From: Marinobacter sp. 2_MG-2023 | GTDB lineage: Bacteria; Pseudomonadota; Gammaproteobacteria; Pseudomonadales; Oleiphilaceae | DNA length: 64,000 nucleotides | Direction of reading: 5' to 3' | NCBI RefSeq assembly: GCF_030546935.1 | Contig: NZ_JAUOPH010000002.1 | Location: 558,001-622,000 of the forward strand | Shown here: one piece after another, positions 30,101-38,040 of the stretch | Layout of the letters: each line of letters begins with the position of its first letter | How positions within the stretch are numbered: the stretch's first letter is position 1 | Position numbers and translations under genes: made by a program | Notes under the pieces: model-generated | The model's database searches: none | What the model was told of the DNA's origin: nothing | The model's input: the letters and a program-made list of their open reading frames with translations, nothing else

Positions 30101-30836
30101 CTTGTGCCTGCTCTATGCGCCGCTGCACAGTGGCTTCGATGGCCCCTTTTACATCATCGGTGGCAAGCTCCAGAGAATCGGCATCGCCAAGCAGGTTGTG
30201 TACGGAGGCCCGAAGGTTATCCGGCGTTTTCCAGTGGCCAAGTACTTCATCCATCAGTACCGGCGACAGCGGATAGATAAACGTGCGCCAGTAATCCCGA
30301 GCCACTTCATCCAGCAGATCGCTCTGGTCGGTTTCCAGTGTCAGCCGGAACAGGCTGCCACTGTCGAAAGCATGCTCGGTGAGCATGCGGTTACACCAGG
30401 CATGGATGGTGGATACCGCGGCTTCGTCCATCCACTCGGCAGCCAGAAGCAGTTTTTTGCGGCAGTCCGGCCAGGTAGCCGGGTCCGGGTAGCTTTGGTC
30501 TCTGAGCTGGTGAATCAGCGCTGTTTCCGGCGTGGGCTGAAGGCTTTCCGCGTTACTGGAAAATACCTCGGCAGCCTGGGTCAGCCGGGTGCGGATGCGA
30601 TCCCGAAGTTCTTTGGTAGCGGCGTCGGTAAAGGTGACCACCAGCAGGTTTGGCGGCAGCATGCCGGCAGCCAGGGCGCTGCCTTCGGGTTGGCCGTGGC
30701 CGAGTACCAAACGCACATACAGAATCGCAATGGTAAAGGTTTTACCTGTACCTGCGCTGGCCTCAATCAGGCTGCTGCCGTTCAGGGGCAGTGCCAGCGG
30801 ATCAAGATTCGGGTTCAGATTTTTCACAGTTGTCAT
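27108..30836 (-). CDS. recB: RecBCD subunit RecB (3'-5' helicase and nuclease)
   Basis: RecB supplies the 3'-5' helicase and the only nuclease site of RecBCD and loads RecA after Chi. The protein has Walker A EASAGTGKTFTI near its start, DEFQDTDPVQY, the helicase motif VITVHKSKGLEYPLVFLP, and the C-terminal nuclease domain with GFIDLVFEHKGQYYVLDYKS, carrying the catalytic Asp and Lys. The frame opens earlier (30887), but ATG at 30836 gives MTTVKNLNP, overlaps the recC stop by ATGA, and yields 1242 residues, a normal length, so I choose it. Confidence 0.97.
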   Translation of the reverse strand: MTTVKNLNPNLDPLALPLNGSSLIEASAGTGKTFTIAILYVRLVLGHGQPEGSALAAGMLPPNLLVVTFTDAATKELRDRIRTRLTQAAEVFSSNAESLQPTPETALIHQLRDQSYPDPATWPDCRKKLLLAAEWMDEAAVSTIHAWCNRMLTEHAFDSGSLFRLTLETDQSDLLDEVARDYWRTFIYPLSPVLMDEVLGHWKTPDNLRASVHNLLGDADSLELATDDVKGAIEATVQRRIEQAQVLKAHPWADWKPQVTDMLVALNKSKRLHGGSMKPMIAAWDTSLDWAASDVLYPEGLEKAGFQNQTPDILASKLKGEGDVPHHPAFDAIEELIAFAENLPSAEADILRHATRWIAERLESEKQKRSEMGFDDLLTRLDDALHGPRGDQLAATIRRQFPVALIDEFQDTDPVQYRIFNRIYRVAENHPDTCLLMIGDPKQAIYGFRGADIYTYLDARTGARDRTWTLGRNFRSSRPMVAAVNRVFEHGDLNSPEGAFLFGKGDASPLPFQGVEANGTKRLWTVNGEIQPSLTLWSLEGDQEDRNGNRKSLAKGTATTEVAETCASEIARLLTLGQQGKAGFALEDAADDLEPVEPKDIAILVNNRNEAAAVRDALSQRRIKSVYLSDRDSVLTSQEAKEVLCWLKAFAEPRQLAYDRAALATPTLGLPWRYLDQLLTDEIALEREIERFMGYQKQWQTRGVLPMLRSFLMDFEVPGQLLQRPDGERRLTDILHIAELLQQDSLQLDGEHALVHHYTQILRAADEEDEHRTLRLESDAGLVKVITVHKSKGLEYPLVFLPFGTAFRAQSEKQSFVRYHDDNSQLITVFDPTPEDVARADRERLGEDIRKLYVALTRARFATWVGVADIENWHLSGLGYLLGGEPAAQHPLSDVLNHLVNGYPELYTEPLPGASGLGYTEETPAALGPARVSTREAREDWWIASYSSLEYIGLSGTGIVFVGEVEDAEAQNLLEEGTHNPEDEDATSPLSHSLHHFPKGAGPGTFLHDLLEWCVQQGLQHIVDNPLELREQLTRRCSTRGWSDWVDTLEQWILALIRQPLPLSRNGSESASLASLGTLRPELEFWFESRNVSTRALDSLVTQHTLNAADRPRVDDGRFNGMLKGFIDLVFEHKGQYYVLDYKSNYLGDNDSAYTDQAMGEAILEKRYDLQYVLYLLALHRLLKARLPDYDYDQHLGGAVYLFLRGINAPGAGAFTDKPPRVLIEQLDAMFDGKAASGEVAA

Positions 30837-33800
30837 AGCTTGCCCTCGATCTGGCCGGCGGCTGACTTGTCCTGTTCGGCTTCCCACAAAGGCACGTAGA
30901 GTACGTGCAGCAGTGCCTCGAATTCGCCGCTTTGCATCAGGGCTTCAGCACTGTCGAAGGCGCCGCGCAGGTAGCCGGTGTCCCGTTCCAGAGCTGTGGT
31001 ATATGCCTGCTGCGCGTCACTGATGGCGCGCTCGTGGTCGCCGAGGAATTTCTTGCTTTGGTAGAAGCTGTAAATCCAGGCAAAACCGGCTTCCGCATGC
31101 AGCGGCAGGGCCCGGGTGCTGGCTTCTATCCAGTGGGTCAGTATGGCGTCCAGATGCTTGGTTGCCGTTTCCTTTGGCAGGGAGGCAAAGCGTACCTTAC
31201 GGCCTTCTTCCTTGCCCAGAATCAGGGTTTCAAAAGGCTGCTCCGTCAGTTGTCCGGCCAGATGAATCACCCAGTCCCGCATCAGATTGGCGTAGCGCAG
31301 TTTTTTGCTGCTACCGCTGCCGCTGAGCAGGCTGGATCCGGCGATAATCAGCCTGCAGTTTTTGCCTTCATGGTTGCGGCGCAGGTCACCAATCAGATCC
31401 AGCACTTCCACGGAGCCGGTTGTGTCAGCGAAGCGGTATTCAAACGGCAGGGGTTCCGTGATCGCTTCAGGCCATTCGGCCAGCGCGCTCTGATAACGCC
31501 CAAACAGATCCGGCAGACGGCCGGACAGCTCGTTGCGCAGCCTGTGTTCTGTCACGCCCATACCCAGGTCGCCGCGCCGTGCCATACGATCCAGCGTAGT
31601 TTGCAGACGCTCGTGCAGGTCTTCTTCATCACTGGCTTTCAGCAGGCCCTGTTCGATCAGTTCGGTATCCAGGCGCCAGCGATCAAGACCATTCAGATCA
31701 AAGTTTTCGTTATCTGTATCCTCGTCTTCTACATCCTCGAAGCGCACCTGCAGGCGGCGCTGGTAGAAGGTATCCACAGGCTTTTTCAGGAAACCCGCCA
31801 GGTCGTTCAGGGTGATGGGCTCTTCGGGCTGCTGGTATGGCAGGGCTGTTTGTTGATTTCCTTGCTGCCCTTCCTGCTCCGCACTCTCGTCTCTGTGAGC
31901 GCTGCGCCATTCATGTTCATAGGTGAACAGGCTGCGAGCCTGCTGAACCTGGGGGAAATAGTCACGGCTGAACGGTTGCAGCGGATGGCAGGTGGTGAGG
32001 GCTGCAGTTACAGCAGCGCCTGGCTGTGCTTCCAGGTGCCAGAGGCTATCCAGATGATCCTGCAACTGGCCCACCAGAACGGAGGGTGGTCGTGGCGAAT
32101 CATCGCGGATGCTGCGCCCTACCCAGCTGATGTAAAACTGTTCGCGGGCGGAGAGCATGGCCTCCAGAAACAGGTAACGGTCGTCTTCTCTGCGGGAGCG
32201 GTCGCCCGGGCGGTAATCCTGAGCCATCAGGTCGAAATCAACCGGTGGTCGTGAGCGCGGGTAGTCGCCGTCGTTCATGCCCAGCAGACACACATTGCGG
32301 AAAGGAATCGCACGCATGGGCATCAGGGTGGCGAAGTTGACCTTGCCCGCAAGGAAACGCTGGTTAAGGCCGCCTTCATCGAGGCCCTCTAACAAAACGT
32401 CTTTCACAATGTTCAAAGGCAGGGGTTGCTGATCCAGCCCTGCGGCAAGGGTGTTATCGAGCCACTGTTCCAGCTGCCTGCGGAAGCGGTTCAGCAGCAA
32501 CAGATCGTGGCCCTCTACCTTGTGGAAAAACTGCTCCAGCATGGCAGAGAACAAGGCTTCCCATTGCTGAGGTGCTCGGCTCGCCTGTAGCTCATGCCAC
32601 AGGGTCTCCAGGCGAAACACAAACTCGCCAAGCCGCCCCGCCAGGCTGGCTTGCAGCCCCCCGATTTCACCGTAGGGCTGAACACCTGCCCAGGGCTCGT
32701 CGTCGCCCATGCCGTACCCGAGCAACATGGAACGCAGGCCCGATTGCCAGGTATTTCGCTCCAGATGAGCCGGCAATTCCAGGCTTTCCCGGTGGGCACC
32801 GTGCAGCCCCCAGCGTATGTTGGCGCCTTCAACCCAGCGCCGGGCCAGAGGGATTTCTTCCTCGGTAATTTCGAACCGGTCACGAATGCCGGGCACTTCC
32901 AGCAAACTGATGATTTCACTCACCCCGAACCGGCTGCGGGGTAACGACATGAGTGTCTCCAGCGCAATCAGTACTGGCTCGTGATTGCGCTGACCCTGGT
33001 CGGAAATGGTAAAGGGAATATGGCGTTTCTGCCCTGCAGGGTAGCGCCCGAATACCGCCTGGATATGGGGTGCGTAAACGTTGATATCCGGCACCATTAC
33101 CATCACATCCCTGGGCCTCAGAGAGGCGTCTGCGTTAAACGCTGCCAGCAGCTGATCGTGCAGAATCTCCACCTCCCGCTGGGGGCTGTGGGCATCGTGA
33201 AAGACGACGGAATGATCCCCGTGAAGATCCAGCTCTCGCTGTTCATCGCGGATTTCCTGCAATGGGGTCAGGTTGTAAATGTCGTTCTGCAGCTGGTGCA
33301 GCAAACACCTGGCCTGCCCTGTGCCATGCTCCGAGAAAATATCGATTTTCTGATCCGGCGTCTGGAAACTGCTGCGGTATTCATCCGGATTGTCGAATTC
33401 GTCCAGCAGGCGAATGTAGTCCCGGCCCTGTTTGCCCCAGGCTGCCAGCAGTGGATTCGCATGCTGGTGCAACTGATCGGCATCCTCGATCTTTGACAGG
33501 GTTGGATGACTGGCCCCGCGCTTGCGCTCGGCTTTCAACAGCTCGCGGTCACTGACAATGTCCGCCCAGTAAAACTGCGACGGGTTGTGAACGCAGAGCA
33601 CCACCTGGCTGAAGCGGCTGAGCACGTATAGTGCTTCCAGCGCCTGCTTTGGCAGCGAGGATACCCCGAAGACCACTATGCGCCTGGGCAGGCGGCCGGG
33701 GTGCGCGGGTGCCGAGATGCGCTGGCCTTCGGCCATAAACCGGGTATGAATCTGCGACCGGCTGGTGTGGGATTCCGCACCTGTGTCTTCTACCAACTCG

Positions 33801-34393
33801 CGCCAAAGCCTCGGCTGCCAGCGAGTGTCTTCTGCAATGGGTTTTTCTTCGCCACGGGCGCTGATCACCACATCCCGGCCCTGCTCCCAGGCTGCCAGCC
33901 AGTCGGCGCGGAACACCTGATACTGGTCGAACAGATCCGCTACTTTCTCAGCCAACTGGAACGCCCGCAGATCCGTATCGCTGCCTTCCAGAAAACGCGC
34001 CAGCGGGTTGAACACTTCACCGGTATGAACCAGCTCCGGCAGCAGCCGGTAAAGCCGCCACACCAGCCTGCGTTTGTCGAAAGGAGACTGCTCCGGCACT
34101 TCACCATCCGGCAATACGGCCCGGTAGGCCTGCCAGATAAACCGCGCCGGGAACAGAAAATCCATACCTGCGGCAATACCCAGCCCGCCTTCACTGCCAT
34201 CGTCTGAAGGCTTTTCCGCCAACGCCAGCTTCAGCCACTGGGCTATACCGTTGCTCTGCACCAGAAAGGTCTCGCTCTGCAGCGGCGGCAGCGGGCTCTG
34301 CTGGCAGATAAACACCACGGCCCGGCGCAGGTCTTCCAGATGGTTGGCGTGAACGGCGTGAAAGCCGGGGGTGATGGTTGCGTGTTCGGGCAT
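30833..34393 (-). CDS. recC: RecBCD subunit RecC (Chi recognition)
   Basis: RecC holds the complex together and scans for Chi. The 1186-residue product starts MPEHATITPGFHAVHANHLEDL and contains family stretches such as FLVQSNGIAQWLKLALAE, ERNTWQSGLRSMLLGYGM, CLLGMNDGDYPRSRPPVDFD and YISWVGRSIRDDSPRPPS. It is the first gene of a recC-recB-recD operon whose members overlap by four bases each, as in Pseudomonas-type genomes with no ptrA between. The promoter should lie in 34394-34540. Confidence 0.96.
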   Translation of the reverse strand: MPEHATITPGFHAVHANHLEDLRRAVVFICQQSPLPPLQSETFLVQSNGIAQWLKLALAEKPSDDGSEGGLGIAAGMDFLFPARFIWQAYRAVLPDGEVPEQSPFDKRRLVWRLYRLLPELVHTGEVFNPLARFLEGSDTDLRAFQLAEKVADLFDQYQVFRADWLAAWEQGRDVVISARGEEKPIAEDTRWQPRLWRELVEDTGAESHTSRSQIHTRFMAEGQRISAPAHPGRLPRRIVVFGVSSLPKQALEALYVLSRFSQVVLCVHNPSQFYWADIVSDRELLKAERKRGASHPTLSKIEDADQLHQHANPLLAAWGKQGRDYIRLLDEFDNPDEYRSSFQTPDQKIDIFSEHGTGQARCLLHQLQNDIYNLTPLQEIRDEQRELDLHGDHSVVFHDAHSPQREVEILHDQLLAAFNADASLRPRDVMVMVPDINVYAPHIQAVFGRYPAGQKRHIPFTISDQGQRNHEPVLIALETLMSLPRSRFGVSEIISLLEVPGIRDRFEITEEEIPLARRWVEGANIRWGLHGAHRESLELPAHLERNTWQSGLRSMLLGYGMGDDEPWAGVQPYGEIGGLQASLAGRLGEFVFRLETLWHELQASRAPQQWEALFSAMLEQFFHKVEGHDLLLLNRFRRQLEQWLDNTLAAGLDQQPLPLNIVKDVLLEGLDEGGLNQRFLAGKVNFATLMPMRAIPFRNVCLLGMNDGDYPRSRPPVDFDLMAQDYRPGDRSRREDDRYLFLEAMLSAREQFYISWVGRSIRDDSPRPPSVLVGQLQDHLDSLWHLEAQPGAAVTAALTTCHPLQPFSRDYFPQVQQARSLFTYEHEWRSAHRDESAEQEGQQGNQQTALPYQQPEEPITLNDLAGFLKKPVDTFYQRRLQVRFEDVEDEDTDNENFDLNGLDRWRLDTELIEQGLLKASDEEDLHERLQTTLDRMARRGDLGMGVTEHRLRNELSGRLPDLFGRYQSALAEWPEAITEPLPFEYRFADTTGSVEVLDLIGDLRRNHEGKNCRLIIAGSSLLSGSGSSKKLRYANLMRDWVIHLAGQLTEQPFETLILGKEEGRKVRFASLPKETATKHLDAILTHWIEASTRALPLHAEAGFAWIYSFYQSKKFLGDHERAISDAQQAYTTALERDTGYLRGAFDSAEALMQSGEFEALLHVLYVPLWEAEQDKSAAGQIEGKL

Positions 34394-34670
34394 GGGTTTC
34401 CTGATTGGTGTCCGCCGTGACTCTAATGCTACAGGTTACCGCATGTGATTGAAGAAGCGGACAGTACAAATCGTACTGGGCATATGAGATTCAATTAAAG
34501 CGAAGTTTCTTCGGCCGATCTGCTAAAAGGTATAGCTATGAAAATTGCATCGTTAGACGCCTCGGCTAGGGCGATAAAAAATTCCAGGCACTGCTGTAAT
34601 CCCCCCGAAAACAGCGGTGATCAAAAGTAGTATTTTCCGCTGTAACGGGGGAGAACCCGGAATTCACGAC
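34394..34670. other. intergenic region upstream of recC
   Basis: A 277-base stretch between recC and the DUF1329 gene (both minus strand). It holds the hairpin at 34602-34651, probably ending the DUF1302/DUF1329 transcript, and then about 200 bases that should contain the recC promoter. A 30-codon plus-strand reading frame with an AAAGG-like ribosome site starts at ATG 34538 (product MKIASLDASARAIK...), but nothing supports it as a gene. Confidence 0.5.
34602..34651 (-). terminator. two-part hairpin after the DUF1329 gene
   Basis: CCCCCG (34602-34607) pairs with CGGGGG (34646-34651), and inside it ACAGCGG (34611-34617) pairs with CCGCTGT (34637-34643); A-rich bulges separate the two stems. 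It begins 19 bases past the DUF1329 stop on the minus strand. There is no T run, so termination efficiency is uncertain; it may instead protect the 3' end of the mRNA. Confidence 0.6.
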
Positions 34671-36032
34671 TTAACGAGTACCCGCGCGACGCAAAGCAGC
34701 AGGTGTGAAGTCACGGGACATACGCTCAACATCAAAAGTGAATGGGTTGGCTTCCTCGTTCGTCAAGCCCAGCACCAGGTAGCGACCAGACAGTAGATCG
34801 TAGAGGCTTTCGATCGCATACCAGGGGATCGCCTGATCGTAAAACTGCATGCTGTGTGCTTCAGCAACGCGCCAGAGCTCTCCTCGCCCGTCGTAGTGAT
34901 CAATGATCGATGCCTGCCAGGAGTCTTCATCTATGTACAGGTCTCGCTTGGCATAGACATGGCGCTCGCCGTCCTTCAAGGTTGCGCGCACATGCCATAC
35001 CCGATGCAGCTCATAGCGAGTCAGTTCCTGGTTGATGTGGCCAGCCCTGACGATCTCGTCATAATTCAGGTCCTGATCGACCAACTGGTAGGAGTTGTAT
35101 GGGATGTACATTTCCTTCTTGCCAACGAGCTCCCAGTTGTAGCGGTCGGGTGCGCCGTTGAACATGTCGAAGTTGTCTGAGGTGCGCAGGCCGTCTGACG
35201 CAGTACCCGGGCCATCATAGGCTACCTGCGGTGCACGACGAACCCGGCGCTGGCCGGCGTTGTAGATCCATGCACTACGCGGCTCTTTAACCTGATCAAT
35301 GGTCTCATGGACCAGCAGGACGTTACCGGCCAGACGCGCCGGTGCGGTAATAGCCTGTTTGAAATAGAACAGCACGTTTTCAGCCTGCCCGGGCTCGTAA
35401 TCCTTCAGGTAGGTTTTCCACGTCAGTTCGTCCTGGAACTTCACCACGCTATAGGCGCCATTTTCCGTCGGAGCCACCTGCCCGGAGTTACGCTGAATGG
35501 AACCACCGCGGTAACGGGTGATGTGGTTCCATATGGCTTCAAGGCCATTCTGAGGAATGGGGAAAGGCGTCGCCGTCTCATAGTTACCCAGGCCATTTCC
35601 GTCTTTGATCAGCTCTGTGGTGGTGGCGTTCGCAACGGTATCGCTCATGACCTTTTCCGGGTACACGGCGGAACGATGCGTTTTATACACTGGAATCACG
35701 TAACCGTCGTAGCGATTGATCATGGCAATCTGGCCGGGAGACAGCTTGTCTGCGTACTCCTCCACGTTGCTCTGATCAATGGTAAAGAGCCGTTTCTCGT
35801 CCAGGAACGGATTCACGTAGACACCGTCGTCTTTATAGCCAGCAGGTGGCGTTGCCAGGCCGCCGTCCCAGGCTGGAATTTCATTTCCGTTGCCCGCTTT
35901 CTCGGCGCCCATTGGGGTGAGCGAGTCACCGAGTTTGGCCGCTTGTTCTTCAGAAACGGCGCCCAAAGCGTTACCAGCAAACAGGGTTGCGACCATAATG
36001 CTGGTAGCCAGCAAATGCTTGTTCAATTTCAT
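34671..36032 (-). CDS. DUF1329 family periplasmic protein
   Basis: A 453-residue secreted protein with signal peptide (HLLATSIMVATLFAGNALG, cut near AVSEEQ). It matches the DUF1329 family: LTPMGAEKAGNGNEIPAWDGG near the start and IDEDSWQASIIDHYDGRGELWRV near the end. These proteins have a LolA/LolB-like fold and are usually encoded beside DUF1302 barrels, often with RND exporters of the MMPL type, in pathways for hydrophobic compounds. Here it lies 34 bases after the DUF1302 gene. The ligand is unknown. Confidence 0.92.
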   Translation of the reverse strand: MKLNKHLLATSIMVATLFAGNALGAVSEEQAAKLGDSLTPMGAEKAGNGNEIPAWDGGLATPPAGYKDDGVYVNPFLDEKRLFTIDQSNVEEYADKLSPGQIAMINRYDGYVIPVYKTHRSAVYPEKVMSDTVANATTTELIKDGNGLGNYETATPFPIPQNGLEAIWNHITRYRGGSIQRNSGQVAPTENGAYSVVKFQDELTWKTYLKDYEPGQAENVLFYFKQAITAPARLAGNVLLVHETIDQVKEPRSAWIYNAGQRRVRRAPQVAYDGPGTASDGLRTSDNFDMFNGAPDRYNWELVGKKEMYIPYNSYQLVDQDLNYDEIVRAGHINQELTRYELHRVWHVRATLKDGERHVYAKRDLYIDEDSWQASIIDHYDGRGELWRVAEAHSMQFYDQAIPWYAIESLYDLLSGRYLVLGLTNEEANPFTFDVERMSRDFTPAALRRAGTR

Positions 36033-36066
36033 TTCAAATGTCCTCGTTCAACGAATTCAGTCTGAG

Positions 36067-37956
36067 TCAGAATGAGTAGGAAATGCTCGCATTCACGAAA
36101 TCACGGTCTGTTAATTCGTTAAACGGTTTGCCACCAAAGAAGTTTGTATAGCCGATGGAGCCTGTTATGCGGTTCTGGTACACACCCTGTAGTGACAGGC
36201 CAATGGCCTTGCTGCCTTCTTTGAAGTTGCCGCCAGGTTGCGGCGCATAACCTTCAACATCGTGGCTCCAGGCCAGTTGCGGAGAAAGGTTGATGCCAGC
36301 AATGGCGTTCGGATAATTCCAGATCAGGCGGGTCCTGTAGCCCCAGGAGAAGGATGTGGTAAAACCATCGTTGTTACAGTAGGTGGAATTGATGTTAGCG
36401 CCGGCGGTACAGAAGTCTCCGGTGAAGTTTGGCCCCTCCAGCGGCAAGGTGCCGATGCCGAAGGTACCTGAGCGACCATAACGCGCTTCATCCTTGCCCG
36501 GGAGATCATGAACGTAGGTGGCCCCGAATTCAGTGATCAATGACAGGCGGCTGGCACCCATAACCTGATCGAAGAACTTCACCAGAGTGAACTGTGCCTG
36601 AGAAACGTTGAAACGGTCGTAGGCGTCTACTGACTTGCCTGCCAGGTTAGCGTTGTTCGATTCATCCAGGCGTTGCTGTTCCAGCTTACTGAGTACTTCG
36701 CCATTCGGCCCGCGCTGCTGCAAGCCACCGAAGATCATTTCGAAAGCACTCCACTGCAACGGCAGGTTATCCCGGAAGCTGTATTCAGCACCCAGAGACC
36801 AGCCGCCCGGTATCGTGGTGTTGATACTGATGCCATAGAGGTTGATGTTCTCTGGATACTCTACGAAGTAACTCGGGAACTGCGTGAAATCCTTACTTGG
36901 GTCGTTCTGCTGGGTCGGAAGCGGGGACGACGGGTTGTTCGACACACCACTGATATATGGCAGACGACTATTGTATTTGATGTAGTAGAAGCCGATTTCA
37001 GCATCATTCAGCTCAGGGACGTACCAGCGCAGGGCCACACCAAACTGATCCTTGGAATCCGCTTCCTGGTCCCCCAGGCGAGGGGTGATAAAGCCTTGAG
37101 CATATGCTTGCGAGTCTGGTAACTGGCCTGCAAGGAGTACAGGGCCACAACCTTCGGCAGCGAAATCGTTGGTCGAAAAGAAGGTGCCACAGTCGTCCGG
37201 GCGCACGGGTTCCCAACCTGTCTGAATGAAGCCTTCCACGGTGATGTTTTCGGTAATACCGGCTGATGCGTAGAACATCTCTACGGGAAGCAGAGCGTCT
37301 TTCAGTTCAGAACCAGGTGCACGGAAGGCTGGAACATCAACCGGGTTGATGGTGTTGATGCCGCCCTGAATGAACGTGCTCTCACCCCAGCTCACGACCT
37401 GCTTGCCATAGCGGAGGCTGACCGGCACATCGCCAAAATACCAGTCTGAAAACACGTACGCGTCGAGGATTTCACCGCCAGAGGCGTTGTCTTTTACCGC
37501 GCTGTTCAACTCGCGCCTTTGACCAACAGGGTCCACAGCCCTGTTCTCGTCTTTCAACTCAAAGTCATACCAGTATCGGCCGCGAACAAAACCGCCGACG
37601 CGAGTCAGGGTGTCGCTGTCCACGTTGTAGCTGAGGAAGAGGTCGCTGTTACCTTTGATGATCTTGGAGTAAGTGTCCCCTTTGTTGAAATTGAGGTTAC
37701 CGTCATCAAAGTTGTTGGAGGACGCACCGACAGATGAGTTGGCATACTGTGGCCCAAGGTTGCCTTGTGAGATCAACCTTTTGTCCTGAGATTCGGTACG
37801 CCAGCCAGCGCCGGCCGACAGTGTGGTGTCAAAAGCGGCGTCCACGCCCCCGATATAAAAGGAATAAGCAGTTGCTTGTCCGGACATTCCCGCTGCAACA
37901 GCTACAGCCAGCGGAAGTTTGATCCACTGCTGCCATTGGTGGGTTTTTATTGTCAT
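36067..37956 (-). CDS. DUF1302 family outer membrane protein
   Basis: A 629-residue protein with a basic N-terminus and signal peptide (IKLPLAVAVAAGMSGQATA) followed by repeated beta strands and a C-terminal aromatic residue (FVNASISYSF), as expected of an outer-membrane barrel. The pattern VDAAFDTTLSAGAGWRTES, ISQGNLGPQYANSS and GKQVVSWGESTFIQGGINTINPVDV is characteristic of DUF1302. It forms a two-gene operon with the DUF1329 gene. The pair probably handles uptake or release of a hydrophobic compound; no RND partner is in the window. Confidence 0.93.
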   Translation of the reverse strand: MTIKTHQWQQWIKLPLAVAVAAGMSGQATAYSFYIGGVDAAFDTTLSAGAGWRTESQDKRLISQGNLGPQYANSSVGASSNNFDDGNLNFNKGDTYSKIIKGNSDLFLSYNVDSDTLTRVGGFVRGRYWYDFELKDENRAVDPVGQRRELNSAVKDNASGGEILDAYVFSDWYFGDVPVSLRYGKQVVSWGESTFIQGGINTINPVDVPAFRAPGSELKDALLPVEMFYASAGITENITVEGFIQTGWEPVRPDDCGTFFSTNDFAAEGCGPVLLAGQLPDSQAYAQGFITPRLGDQEADSKDQFGVALRWYVPELNDAEIGFYYIKYNSRLPYISGVSNNPSSPLPTQQNDPSKDFTQFPSYFVEYPENINLYGISINTTIPGGWSLGAEYSFRDNLPLQWSAFEMIFGGLQQRGPNGEVLSKLEQQRLDESNNANLAGKSVDAYDRFNVSQAQFTLVKFFDQVMGASRLSLITEFGATYVHDLPGKDEARYGRSGTFGIGTLPLEGPNFTGDFCTAGANINSTYCNNDGFTTSFSWGYRTRLIWNYPNAIAGINLSPQLAWSHDVEGYAPQPGGNFKEGSKAIGLSLQGVYQNRITGSIGYTNFFGGKPFNELTDRDFVNASISYSF

Positions 37957-38040
37957 TGGTGGGATTCTCCATTGTTGTTATAAGTCGCTTTTCTAATTAT
38001 TGGTATACACGATGTCTAGCGGCGCCATTGAGCGCTTTGA

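Noticed and set aside
28977..30899. A 640-codon plus-strand frame opposite recB
   Set aside because: It is a shadow of recB, whose helicase and nuclease motifs are clear; the shadow has no recognisable domain and no ribosome site. The 449-codon frame at 30905-32254 opposite recC is rejected for the same reason.
34538..34630. A 30-codon frame with a weak ribosome site between recC and the DUF1329 gene
   Set aside because: Too short, no homology sense, and its 3' end lies within a hairpin that is better explained as an mRNA end.
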